A stretch of DNA of 64,000 nucleotides from Cordia subcordata (Eukaryota; Streptophyta; Magnoliopsida; Boraginales; Cordiaceae): assembly GCA_028554755.1 (NCBI GenBank), contig JAPTOF010000021.1, positions 1,878,501 to 1,942,500 on the forward strand, read 5' to 3'. The translations under genes and the position numbers were made by a program. This document shows, one piece after another, positions 11,417-23,053 of the stretch. Within the stretch, counting starts at the first letter, position 1. The number at the start of each line of letters is the position of its first letter. A model generated the notes under the pieces. The model ran no database searches. It had not been told where the DNA came from and saw only the letters and a program-made list of their open reading frames with translations.

Positions 11417-13223
11417 GGCTGCTCTCACTCTCTCTCTCTTCTCAGAGGTGTCAACTCAACTCGTTGTCTCTTCTTCTTCTTTTCTAATTAAGAAACCACT
11501 CGGCACTTGTTGTACGCAAACGAGGAATGATCAGCTGCACTCTACGCACCGTAACATGCTGCACCTCTTTGGTCAACCGTGTTATTTAGTCAAAGTGTTG
11601 ACTTTGTTTGGGGCTGATGACTGATGTGTATCTTATGTGACGAACAGGACATTGAGAGCGTTTTGGGGTTGAGTTGGATTGTTGAGTAGGGGATTGTTAC
11701 CTCCTATATGTAACTTTAGATTTTAGAACAGCGCCCCCATTTTGCTAGCCACCTGGAATCATCGTATCATGCATGACGAGGTAAGGTTGTCCAATTTCGT
11801 CCCTAGATGCCCCGTTGGAGAGGTCATCCTAACTTATAATCTGAGTTAGAGTTCTCAGTTTAATTAGTATATAATATAAGAAATATATTGTGTATTTAAA
11901 ATTTGTTAATTAACAATCGAGTTTTGTTAAATGTACATACGATCAGATCCACTAGTTAGAATTTTCTTGTCACAAAAAAAATTGTCCTTTTGAATATTGG
12001 AACATAAATGTAAGATATCAAGTAAAAAATTTCTTTAGTTATCATGTCAATTATATATATTTATATATATGTAAAAGATATGATATTTGAGTAATAAAAA
12101 TAAAATGGTATTTAATATTATTTATATTTAAATAGTCACCTAGTTATAGAAGTGAATGACGGTTTAACAATTTGTTCTTGTGTATTTTTTTTTATTTTAT
12201 AATTTTTATTATAAATATTGGTTTGCTTTTAACGGATCGTATTGTTATAGAAAAAAATTTATAAATTTAGGTTGTGTATAAAGTTGGAATTGATAAACTT
12301 CAAGAAAATAACTCTCTCTTATCAAAAAAGGAAGTCATTTTCCTAAAAAATGACATTATTTTCCCTTGACTAACATGACAATTTTCGTTGACTTTTCTTT
12401 AAGCAGCCATATACCAAAAAATTTGGGACCGTGACACAAAAGCAGCCTCAGAATAGAATCTTAAAAAAGTCTATTTAAGATGAATTTCTATTATATAAAA
12501 AGAAAAAAAAAAGAATGTAAGAGTTATTTGTTAAACCAGGGATTATCTTTCTTCTTTTCTTTTGGCTAAGTGTGCATAAATCAAGGATGTTTATGATTTT
12601 TATATTCTTCTTCCTAACACTTTGTCTGTGAAGACAAGTTTAATCAAATCGGGCTCTCTCCCGCCATAAAATTTCTCTTCCCCTTCTTTCTCCAATTTCA
12701 AATTTCAAACATCATCCTTCTTGACAAAAAGGCCTCTTTCACCTTTTCTACTGAGATCTCCCTCTCAACTATGAGGATCTTTACTTGAGATTACCTCTCC
12801 ATTTTGAAGCTTTCACCCTTTTTGTTTCTTCTCAATTGATCGGCCTTATGGCCATGCTTTTCTTCTTCTTCCCGTTCGTCCCTTAGTCAAAGCCTCCAGC
12901 AACCAAGCTTCCTGCTCATCGGGTTCTTTACTGGACTCATGGCTTGATGTTACAAACTTTTAGTTTTTTTGTGGTTTTTGTCCCAACTGATGTTGGCTTG
13001 TGCTGCTAGTTTCTTTGCCTTTCCAAGTTCTCTTCTTTAGTTTCTTGCTGTTGCGTACACTGTGGTTTGGTGCTTGCTTACGCTTGTTCCTTCCACTGCT
13101 CATGGTGGTTTGTCTGAAGGTGATAGAGTGGCTTTTGTGTCCACTTATTTAGGCTCGGGGCTTTGAAAGTCCTCTCCTTTCCTAGTAAGGCTTGACCGTT
13201 GGATGTTGTCTCTCCCTGTACCC
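11417..13223. other. Upstream region of the clathrin light chain gene and spacer
   Basis: The first few hundred bases contain the minus-strand promoter and 5' UTR, with a pyrimidine-rich leader on the plus strand just past 11416. Further right the DNA is AT-rich to about 12.6 kb and then pyrimidine-rich (12.6-13.2 kb). No exon structure or known family was found in either part. Confidence 0.5.
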
Positions 13224-13711
13224 TGTTAAGAATCACTAAGGTTCCATCATAAAAATCAATTGGTTAATATAAGGAATGGTTTAAGACCTTTATATGGTGA
13301 TATTAAATCTTGAAATTTTTTGATATATGACTTCTCTATATGTTGTAACACCTCCTTCGCATGTGATCTAGAAAAGTGCTTGCACCACTTTGATGACTGG
13401 ATTTGGATGATCGTGCGGCCCGCAATAGGAATGGTTGGATAAGACCACCAACGACCCAGAATTGATGCAGCTCAGCTGCTTGCAAGGATGGACCATCACG
13501 TGAATGGACGTGCACAATAAATGAACTTGATAAGTCACACGTGGACATGTGCGCAATGCGAGAACTGGACCAAAAGCCCAGCTCTGATACCATCTTAAGA
13601 ATCCTGAGGTTCTAACTTAAAATCAATTGGTGCTACGTGGAGTAGCCTAGGATCTTATTAAGTAGTCTTAAATTTTATAAATTTTTTATGTGAGAGGAAT
13701 AATCTTCAACA
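13224..13711 (-). mobile_element. TRIM (miniature LTR retrotransposon)
   Basis: Two direct repeats of about 119-127 bp (13224-13350 and 13593-13711) flank about 240 bp. On the minus strand each repeat starts TGTT; the 3' copy ends TTAACA and the 5' copy ends TTAAGA. Directly beside the 5' repeat lies TGGTATCAGAGC (13592-13581), a 12-base match to the initiator Met tRNA primer-binding site used by plant LTR elements. Next to the 3' repeat is a purine tract, GCGAAGGAGG. There is no coding capacity. Size and layout fit terminal-repeat retrotransposons in miniature. The repeats are well diverged and no clean 5-bp target duplication is visible, so the copy is old. Confidence 0.72.
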
Positions 13712-14099
13712 ATGTTAATAGCATTTAAACAAATTCATTATGGTTATGTTTAAAGTGATTTTTTCTTCAATCATCATTAAAAAAAGGTTGATTTTGGATA
13801 GACTTGTTTGTCATTTTCATAAAGGATGCTTGTTTGTAACTTTGATTTAAATTGACCTTGACTTTTAAGGTTAACTATATTTTATCTATCTTTCTTTTGT
13901 TAATAGAAAGGCCTAAAGTTGTTTTCGACCAAAAAAAAAAAAGAAATAAAAATAAAAGTATCTTTAAAACAAATTGGGGTAAATCCAATTTTCTTATAAC
14001 TGTGTTTTGAGAGCTTAAGGCCCACTAACTATAAAAATATATTTTTGATAAGGCCTTGATTATCAGATTTGGGGTAAACTCGACTTGGGAGCTCTGGAT
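13712..14099. other. Spacer between TRIM and Tat relic
   Basis: AT-rich with an A-run near 13930. No gene or recognisable element was found. Confidence 0.5.
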
Positions 14100-14784
14100 T
14101 GGCTAAGGTCGACCTGCAAAAGGAAAGGCAAAGCGTATAAGATCTAAGGGACACCGGTGTGGTGCTAGTGAAAGACTCTCTGACACTTAAGTTAGTAGGC
14201 TATTCGAGCTCGAATATAGGTAGACAAGTGTTTAGACTGTAGATGTCGTACTTGTAGCTCTGCCTGTAATGACCTATTTATAGTGGCTTGTGGAGTGATC
14301 TTTGGATTAGTATAGGACTCTGGTCGAACTCATCCATGAGACTGATAAGCTTATCAGATAAGCTCGCAATCTTAAAGTTAGAGTATGACTCTTCCTGGAG
14401 GCGGGCCTTAGCCTTATCCCCTCAGGAGTCTTCTTATCTTATTCAAATATTCAGTCATGGGTCAGTCAGCAAACACCCAAGGGGTCGGGGCAACCCACAG
14501 TACCAAACAGCTGATTGGGCTGAATCAAGCCACATCATCAGCCTCTTTCACTTAACATGAGCGAAGTTTCGAGCTCATTTTGAATCAACCACAAATTTTG
14601 CCTATATGAGCCGCCTAAGCACTCCACCAATGACCGCCCTGCGTAGTGCCCCGAAACACTTGCATGTATGCTAAGGTGCTTTACAACTAGCGCTATCATG
14701 GTGCCGGTGTGATGTTTCGTATCTTAAGATCTGTTAGGCTGCTCTAATAATGGCTTTGTCTGCGACTCTTGAGCTTCCAAAGTC

Positions 14785-14792
14785 TATAAATA
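14785..14792 (+). promoter_or_regulatory. TATA-like box upstream of the antisense ORF
   Basis: TATAAATA lies about 180 bp upstream of the ATG of the plus-strand antisense ORF at 14975, followed by a pyrimidine-rich leader. A plant TATA box at this distance would fit a dedicated antisense transcript. It is a sequence match only. Confidence 0.4.
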
Positions 14793-14974
14793 ATGACTTA
14801 GGTTACAATCTTTCTCGCTCATTTTCACTTGGCAATCTTCCTGGAAGCTTGGAGCTTTAGCAACCTTTTAGCAGTCTCAAACTTTCTTTTCATTTCTTCC
14901 CCTATTCTCTAGTTGACCTACCTTTAGGTATCCTCGACACTCTTCTTTTATCTTAACTTCTCCCAACCCAATCA

Positions 14975-16457
14975 ATGGTCTCCGACTCAAATTCCCAGAA
15001 TGAAGCCCCTTGCTACGCTGAGGACCTAAAGACTTCAATTTCCGCCTCAAGCGAGAGCTCCGGTAATAACATGAAGGCTGGAAGGTCGATGTCGCACCCA
15101 ACCGCAAGCCCAAACGATCAATCGTTATCACTTAAAGCTAAGCAACTAAGAAACAAAACTTTGGCTTTGACCTCCATAATTCCCGCCATAAACACCTCTT
15201 CAGCTTGCCAGGGAAAGAAACTATTCGAGGCGGAGCACTGGGATTGCCTCATGGATAGCTAGTGTAAAGTCCACATCACTGGCTGTAAGGCAATCGAGCC
15301 CCCTTACACCTACAGAATTCCGGCCTGGACCAAAAGAGCTTATAAACCCTCCCAACGGCGAGCTAGCCATCTACGAATGTGCTTTGATCGCAGGACTTCA
15401 TTTTCCCATCCTCAACTTTATCACTGAACTTTTCACCGACCTCCAAATTTCCCCTAGTCAACTTTAACCAAATAGCTAGGTGCAGCTACCGGGGTTCTAC
15501 ATTCGTGCTTAAGTTCTGAGAGCCATGTCGACTATTAACCTATTTCTTATGGCGTTCCAGGTCAACTCCGACTCAGGTGAAACCATGGGGTGGTACCATT
15601 TGAAAGGGAAATAAGGTTGTCTCTTATAGACAGGGTTCTCCAACTTTAACAAAGGGTGGCACGAACGCTACATTTTCATGAAGGGCCCTACCAAGTGGAA
15701 GGTTCTACCACCTGGGGTCGTCTAAGGCAGGATATCCCCAACTCCCCTTCTTCACTCGCAGATCTTGGGGCATAACGGAGAGGATGCAAAAGAACTTATT
15801 CTTTGCTCCGACTACGCTCGGCGAGGACATCTGTCGAGCCAACATCTTTTGGTTCGGCAATCCTGATGGGCCCAAAATAGCAGTATCCTTGAAGAAAGTC
15901 ATAAGGCTTCGCCAGGCTAGGAAGAAAGCCTGAGATGAATGCGACCAGCTCTAATCGAAAAGTGGTTTGCTGAGAAGGCCCTGAAGGAGGTTCAGGCCAT
16001 GTTGGTCAAGGTGGAAGAGAAAGCAACAAAGTTCCCCGAGCTGGAGAAATTTACCAAGGCCTTAGAGTCTCGAACTCTCAAAGCTGAGGCTGAAACTGCT
16101 ACCTATACCACCAAAATATAGAAATTTAGAACAAGCTGGTCGTACTAAGTAGTGAGAATGCCAAGTTTGTGGTTGATTAATACAAGGCTTCTGAGCAGCT
16201 CGATCAAGACGCCAAACGTCATTACCTCCATTTCTTTAGTCACAAAAGGTCCAAGGGATAGAGGATGCCCACACTCAAGCCCAAGTAAGGTACCCCGATT
16301 TGAACTTCAACTTCTTTTAGTATTCCAATGATGAAGAGGAAGAAGATACAATGGTCGAAGTGCTAGAATCGAATGAGGATCGTCCCCCAATCGCTTCAGG
16401 CCTCAACTCCTCCCAAACTAATGCTCGGTCGACCTCTCAAGCTTCCCCTACCCAATA
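14975..16457 (+). pseudogene. Antisense ORF of the Tat element (putative gypsy-type transposon protein), broken
   Basis: The plus-strand reading starts MVSDSNSQNEAPCY at 14975 and runs open to a TAG at 15260-15262. It continues in shifted frames through PNGELAIYECALIAGLHFP and the degenerate block SPSQL-stop-PNS-stop near 15455. That block matches the conserved LTPNSW motif of the plant family named putative gypsy type transposon (Pfam PF04195). A charged, coiled-coil-like stretch follows at 15939-16121, then an acidic end with DEEEEDT near 16335. Several stops and at least two frame changes make it inactive. In related elements this ORF lies antisense to pol, as here. Its molecular role is not known. 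Confidence 0.65.
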
Positions 16458-16679
16458 GATTAAGCCTTTTTTCCTTTATCATTGATGTTGTACTCAAACG
16501 TCTTGTACTTAATTCTTTTTGAATGATATGACATTTTATTCTCGTGACCTGATGTTCTATCTTTCACTTTGACTGAGAAATCGTTCTTTGCTTTAATTTG
16601 CACGTTATTATTGTGCCTTTACTTTTCTCCAGCTGTAACTTTGTTCACATGCATTAACTCAAACAACAAATATACAGAG

Positions 16680-17230
16680 GCCCTTTAGTCTAAAAAAATA
16701 AGAGCCTGAGCTTGATCAATGAGCCAAATCTCAACTGTTAGATACGACAAGAAAGTAGGAGTTAGAGCTCAACTTGAGGTATAAGATAAATAGGAGCTGA
16801 AACTCAAATAAATAGGATATATAAGAGTTGGAGCCCAACTATTAAATAAGATAGTCGAGAGTTAGAGCTCAACTAAGAGATATGATAAGTAGGAACCAGA
16901 GCTCTATCATGCGATAAGATATGTAAGAGCCTAAGCTCAACCCATGAAGCAATATGAGTGGGAGCTGGAGCTCAACTCTTAGCTGTGAGGGGGGCCCAAT
17001 CATAGAATACCTAGACTGGAAACCATTGGATTGGAGCCAGAAAGTTAGGAGTTGGAGCTCTACTTAATAATTCGGATAATAGGAGCCGGAGCTCTATTTT
17101 CGAAATGCAAGTCGGAGCTCTTTTTAGAAATGTGAGCCGGAGCTCTTTCTAGAAATATGAGCCAGAGCTCGTCTTATGTATGCAAGCGGAGCTTGTCTTA
17201 TATGTACGAACCGGAGCTCGCTTTATAGTT
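16680..17230. repeat. Tandem-repeat array inside the Tat element
   Basis: Diverged tandem units share the core GAGYYRGAGCTC. The left half has units of roughly 45-60 bp (16.7-17.0 kb). The right half has shorter units of about 31 bp with GAGCCGGAGCTC (17.04-17.22 kb). The array sits between the integrase end and the antisense ORF, where Tat elements often carry tandem repeats. Confidence 0.75.
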
Positions 17231-17235
17231 ATGTA

Positions 17236-17390
17236 AAGATAACAATGGAACAACACAAAAAACCTTTTACGTGGTTCCGTCAAGAATGGTAATCTACATC
17301 CACAGAGGTTCTTTCTACTCAAATTACAAAAGACAACTTACAAATTGCCCCTTGGGGTCCATTCTCTCTCTCTTATTTCTTTATTTATTT
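17236..17390. other. LTR-like fragment beside the Tat pol end
   Basis: The segment ACGTGGTTCCGTCAAGAATG followed by a CTACATCCACAG motif resembles the conserved part of many plant Copia-type LTRs. Only a short piece is recognisable. Confidence 0.3.
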
Positions 17391-20300
17391 TTACATGTAA
17401 TACTTCTTTAGATGCTTAACATTCCAAGCATTCTTTAGCTCCTTCCCGCTTAACTTGGCCAAATAATAGGTGCCTACTTTTACTTGGCGGATAACTTTGT
17501 ATGGTCTTTCCCAGTTTGAAGATGCTTTTTGCAACCTGATCTGGCTTGCAATTCGCTTTCCTGAGGACCAAATCTTCGACATTTATCTGCCTAGGTCGGG
17601 CCCTCTTTGAGAAGTGTTTCACCATCATTTCCTTTCCAGCCAGCATCTTTCAATAAGCTCTTTCCCTTAGCTTTTCGATTACATGCAAATCCATCCTATG
17701 TGATTTGTCGTTAATGTCCTCTATATAGGTTTCGACCTGCAGGCTTTCTAATCCAATCTCCACAGGTATCACTGTCTTTAACCCGTATGTCAAACTGAAT
17801 GGTGTCTCTCTGATGGTTGAGCTTAGCGTGGTTCAGTAAACCTATAGTACTTCTGGTAGAAGGTCGGCCCAATGTCCCTTTGCTTTCTCTAACTTGGCCT
17901 TTAATGCTTGGACAATTGTCATATTGGTCACCTCTACTTGGCCATTACATTGAGGATGAGCTACAGTTGCAAAGCGAAGGTTGATTTTTAGCCCTTGGCA
18001 TTTTCTTTGAAAAGCCAAAAGTCGAACTATTTCCTATGGTTAGTGATGATCACTCTTGGTGTCCTAAAACATGTTACAATTGACTGCCATACAAAGCCCT
18101 ATGCGACTTTTTTGGTGATCAGACTCACATCTTCTGCCTCTACCTATTTGGAAAAATAGTCCACAGCTATGAATAGAAACTTGCATTGGTATGAGCTAGG
18201 CAGCAACGGGCCAACTATGTCGAGCCTTTATTTTAAGAATAGGTAAACGGCTGAAATCGGCGTTACTCCTGAGGAAATCAATCATTGGTATATGCCATGC
18301 CTCTGGCAAGCATCGCAGGTCTTTACTTTTCTTTCTGCATTTTGCTTTAGGGTTGGCCAGAAATACCCTTGCCTTATAATCTCCTGCATTGAAGCTCGGG
18401 TACCAATGTGATTTCCATAAACTCATTGGTGTACCTCCGAAATAATACATTCTCCCTCATCAGGCTCCACGCATTTGAGCAACGGCCCGGTGTACGATTT
18501 TTTTATAGCTTTCTATTGTAGACCACGTACCCCATGGCTCGGGCCATGACTTTTTGAGCTTCCTCCTTGTTCTCAAGGAGCTCCTATTTTCCTAAGTATC
18601 GAAGTAGTAGTTCTCTCCATGATTTTTCGAACTCAGCTTGAGCTACAGTTAAAGCCTTTGGAGTTATGCTCGACTCTGAAATTTCATCCACCGTTACTGA
18701 GTCCGAGCTCTGTGGGCCTAACGATAGTCTCGATAAGGTGTCAGCCATTGCATTCTCCCTTTTGGGAATGTACTTCACTTGCCACTTCTCTACCCCTATT
18801 GCTGCTTCTTGTGTTTCTGCTAGGTAGTCCTGTATTCTTGACCTTTGAGCTTTATAATCCCCATTTATCTACCCTGCAATCAGCTGGGAATCTATATAAG
18901 CTGTGATAGATCGAGCTCCTAAGCTAGCTGTGGTATGAAGTCCTACAATCAAGACCTTATCCTCGACCTTATTGTTGGTCACTGGGAATTTGAATTTGAG
19001 AGCATTTTTGAATTGCTGTCCTTCTAGTGAATGTGTAACCAGCCTTGCACCTCCATCTTGTCTACTAATTGCCTTATCAACTTAGATCTCCCACTCGTTC
19101 ACTGAATGGTCTTTTTTTATTGTGCACTCTACCATGAACTCAGTTAATACCTGAGCTTTTATGGGTGTCTTGGGCAGATATCTAATATCATACTAGCTCA
19201 GCTCAACTGCCTACTTGAGCAACCTCCCCGACGACTCTGGTTTCACTAACACTTGTCTCAAAAGGGAGATTGGTCATGGCTTTTATAGAGTAGGCCTCGA
19301 AATATGGTTTTAGTTTCTAAGCCACCATGATCAGGGCTAAAGCCATTTTTTCGATGTTGGTATATCTGAGCTCGGGCCTCTCACCACGTTGCTTACATAA
19401 TATATAGGCTTCTGGGTCCGGCCTTTTTATCTAATTAAAGCTGCATAGCCAACCTAGAACAGGCTATGTACAAAAATAACAGCTCTCCGTTCTCTGGTCG
19501 AAAGAGTATAGGAGGCAAAGCCAAATAATTCTTCAAGCTTTCGAATGCCTTATGGCATTTATCCGTCCATTTGAATTCCTTTGGAGTTCAGAGCACCTTG
19601 AACAAGGGTGTTAACTTATCGGCCGACCTGGACATAAATCGGCTCAAGGCTGTTACCTTGCCGACCAATGATTGGACCTCGTTAACTGTCGTCGGAGGCT
19701 GGAGATTGAGTATGGCTTGAACTTTGTCTGGGTTGGCCTCAATACCTCTGTTCGTCACTATAAGCCCTAAGAATTTCCTAGCTTGAATCTCAAGGCATAC
19801 TTCTCAAGGTTCAATTTTATCCCAAACCTCCTCATGGTCTAGAAAGTCTTCGTTAAGTCCTTTATGTGCTTATCCTCGGAACGACTCTTCACCAGCATGC
19901 CATCCACATATATCTCTATGTTCCTCCCAATTTAGTGCACGGAAACTTTGATGACCATCCTTTGGTAAGTAGCTTCGACATTCTTGAGCCCCATGGACAT
20001 GACTTGATAGTAGTATAGCCCCTGGTCGGTAACAAAGGTTGTCTTCTCTTCATCCTCTATGGCCATCCTTATTTGATTATAACCCTTGAATGCATCTATG
20101 AAGGTGAGGATCTCGAACCCCGATGTGGCATCTACTAGTTGATTTATCCTCAGCAGTGGAAAGCTGTCCTTTGGGCATGTTTTGTTCAGGTCAATGTAAT
20201 AAATGCAGATCCTCCACTTTCCGTCGGGCTTTTTGACGAGCACCCCATTGGCTATCTAGTGTGGATATTTGACCTCCCGGATATGCCCTGCTTCTAGTAG

Positions 20301-21510
20301 CTTTCTGACCTCCTTCTTTATGGCCTCCCTCTTCTTAGTGCCAAAAGTCCTCCTTTTTTGGTGTATATGTGTGAAAGTCGGGTTTATGTTGAGTTTGTGA
20401 CATATCACCCGGGAGTTGATCCCGAGCATATCTTTGGATGACCATGCAAAGACATCCTCGTTCTCATGAAAGAAAGTTTTTATTTTCTTCTTCTGGTCCT
20501 TGGATAATTTGCTGTTGACCTTGGTCCTCCTAGCCTCGGTAAATAGCGCTGTCTCTTCCAACTCTTCAGCTAGAGATACCCTTCTTGAGTTTTTAGCGTC
20601 TACAATCTCGACTTGATAGGTCTCCATGTTTCTTTTTTCGAAAAGAGCTCTCATAGCACTCTCTCGCCTTTAGCTAGTCTCTTTGAAATGTAAAAATCAC
20701 CCTTGGGGTTGAAAATTTTAGTTTCTACTAGTAAGCCGAAACAATAGCTCTCAGCCGATTCAAAGTTCTTCTTTCGATGATGCCATTATACACCGACCTT
20801 TCCTCTATCACGATAAAGCCGACTAGGATGGTCATATGATCGACCTCATTACCGATCCGTGTTTCTAGGCTTATGACGCACTCTGGAGGAACCTTGTTGC
20901 CATTGAAGCCCTCAAAGTCATTTTTCAACGAGGTCAGCTTGTTATAGTCTAGCTTCATCCTTTGGGATGCCTTCCCGAACGAGACATCTGCTGAGCTCCT
21001 AATGTCAACCATCATCCTGTGTATTCAATAGTTGCCGACCTTGGCTTTGACGAGCAGCAGGTTGTCATAGGGGTAAGAGACCTCGTGAAAGTCTTCGTTA
21101 GAGAAGACCAGTTCTTCCCCTCGTCTCACACTCTTGTGCTCTCGGGGTTTCTCTTTGAGCTTGTTGATGTGCAACTGTCGAGCTGACAGGCTCTCTTCTC
21201 TAGTTGCTAATCCTTTAGTGATGGTGTCTATCTCTGCCTGGCTCATTCCTTGTTGTTGAGGATTTTTGTTTCTCCTCCAATGTCGATTGCCGCCTTGGCG
21301 ATCAGTTCAATCTTCACCTCTTTGCCTCTAGTCGTCCCCTATTCTCTGTTCATTTCTTCTCCTGTGGCTTCGAGAGCGATCTCGAACTGGTTTTCTCTCA
21401 GTTTGGGTGGGCAGTAAAGCTTGTGCTGCAGACTATCGGGCCTCCTCTACCGATCTCTCTACGCAGTCATCTAGGGCTCTCCTTATGAACTCCTATAAGT
21501 GCCCCTCTCT
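17391..21510 (-). pseudogene. Tat-lineage gag-pol polyprotein remnant
   Basis: Read on the minus strand. A protease-region stretch (21246-20728) holds SYPYDNLLLVKAKVGNY and an MVDIRSSADV segment. Reverse transcriptase follows at 20654-19860, with GVLVKKPDGKWRICIYY, DLNKTCPKDSFPL and FVTDQGLYYYQVMSMGLKN. RNase H ends near 18584 with YIPKRENAMADTLSRL. Integrase has a zinc-type His/Cys region (about 18480-18300, ending CDACQRH) and LDIVGP near 18220. The C-terminus (17646-17391) reads RPRQINVEDLVLRK and ends KHLKKYYM. Many stops and frameshifts separate these blocks. The catalytic YVDD box reads YVDG (19899-19910), losing an essential aspartate. The element cannot be autonomous. Confidence 0.8.
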
Positions 21511-21612
21511 ATCAATTCTTCAATCCATTTTTTAAATGGCCATATTCTATCATGGCCATGATTATTATGGTATAAACACCACTTGTGCAAACTTGAACCA
21601 AAAAAAAGAGGT

Positions 21613-22325
21613 AAAATGCACCATATCCCTTGTGGTTTATCAAAAGTGCATCTAACCCTCTATAGTTTAAAAAAATTTTCATAACCCCTCTATGGTATAT
21701 AAGTGTATCAAACCCCTTATGGTTTAAAAAGTCTCTCATAACCTCCCTATGGTATATAAAAGTACATCAAACCCCCCCTGCTATTAAAAAATCCATTATC
21801 TATAACCATGATTGATCAAAATTACCCAAACTATTCTTATCTCTTTTATGAAAGAAATGTTGCTAAACAGATTTGAACCCTCAACCTAAAATTAAAATAA
21901 CAAATACTCTAACCAATTAGGTTATAAAAAACTTATGTCTTAATTTAATTTTAGGTTATTTTATATTTAGAATATATAATAGTATAATTATATACAACGC
22001 AGAATTTTGAATATGTTTTTCTTTTTTTTTAACTTATTAATAACGTCTGTTCATATAAATTATTTATAGCCTAGTTGGTTAGAGTATTTGTTATTTTAAT
22101 TGGAGGTTGAGGGTTCAAATATTTTTAGCAACATTTCTTTTGTAAAAGAAAAAGGGGTAGTTTGGATAATTTCAAATAATCATAATTAAAGATAACAATT
22201 TTTTTAATAGTAGGAGGGTTTGATACACTTTTATAAACTAGAAGGGGGTTATGAGAGACTTTTTAGATAATATGGGAGTTCGATGCACTTTTAATAAACC
22301 ACATGAAGTTCTGATAAAGTAATGC
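21613..22325. mobile_element. Foldback element with tRNA-like sequences in both arms
   Basis: The left arm (about 21613-21945) and right arm (about 22050-22325) are long inverted complements around an AT-rich centre. Both arms carry the sequence whose sense form has GCCTAGTTGGTTAGAG and GAGGGTTCAAAT (right arm 22067-22120; left arm inverted at 21871-21924), resembling the A and B boxes of tRNA genes. The outer parts contain repeated GTGGTTTATCAAAAGTGCAT motifs; the left arm has about one extra copy of that end unit. No target duplication was found. A half copy of the same family lies at 44698-44960. Confidence 0.65.
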
Positions 22326-22841
22326 ATGCAAAATAATACACCTAAGATTTTTTCTGACTAGATTACACCAAAGGTTCACTTCTGTGATTGTGTGATTGAA
22401 GTTGGTGCAAAAAAGTAATAAATTTTAATGCAACAATAAATTAAAATTTTAAATGACAAAATATTTTAAGAATAAAAGTTAAATGACAAAATATTTTAAG
22501 AATGGTAATATCTAATATTACTTTTTTCTGTAATAAAATTGTATCTATACTCGAAGTAACAAAGTAAACCTGTCATTTGACTTTCATCTCTCGTTTAGAA
22601 TAAAATTTAAGAAAGTTAATCAAGATTACCTTTTTCTCTTTTTCATTAGCATTTTTAGAGGACAAAACAATGGAGAAATATTAGAAGGCATAAATGAATG
22701 ATCTATATTCGACGAAAACATTTCAAAACTTGTAACTAAACATTGTAAATTTTACAAATGCAAAAAAAAAAAAAAAAATTATATGACTCGAGCTTATGAA
22801 AGACATCTATTAATTTTGCAATTGTCACGACTAAGGATTTG

Positions 22842-23053
22842 TTTCGATTGACTTTTTCTTTAAAAAATGTTTCTTCTATAACATTTCAAATAAATTTTCT
22901 TTTGAGAAGTTAAATATTCTAACTTTTGAAAAAAATTAAACTTGAACTTTTTTTTTCCTAAAATCCAAATCGAATACTTATTGGAAAAAAAAGATGTATT
23001 ATTTGAAAAAAAAATACTTTTTATAAAAGAATACCAATTAGAACAGGCTTTAA
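22842..23053. mobile_element. Degraded MITE-like element
   Basis: The left end AAGGATTTGTTTCGATTGAC and the right end complementary to GCCTGTTCTAATTGGTATTC are loosely inverted. Both resemble the GGGCCTGTTTGGATC ends of the MITE at 34300. Ends are too diverged to show a target duplication. Confidence 0.35.

Larger units (their letters stand above)
14100..21540 (-). mobile_element. Decayed Ty3/gypsy retrotransposon, Tat lineage
   Basis: Minus-strand order is gag end, protease region, reverse transcriptase, RNase H and integrase (21.5 to 17.39 kb). A tandem-repeat array follows (about 16.7-17.23 kb), then an antisense ORF on the plus strand (14975-16457), then a probable 3' LTR region (about 14.1-14.9 kb). 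This order, with tandem repeats and an antisense ORF between integrase and the 3' LTR, is the known layout of Tat elements such as Grande and Retand. The 5' end is cut off near 21.5 kb, next to a foldback element, so no 5' LTR is seen. Exact LTR borders were not resolved. Confidence 0.75.

Noticed and set aside
12600..13220. A gene in the pyrimidine-rich stretch upstream of the TRIM
   Set aside because: Every frame has frequent stops and no recognisable motif was found.
22067..22125. A possible tRNA gene
   Set aside because: A-box and B-box-like motifs are present, but there is no acceptor stem, anticodon arm or CCA-side pairing, and the region is one arm of a foldback element.
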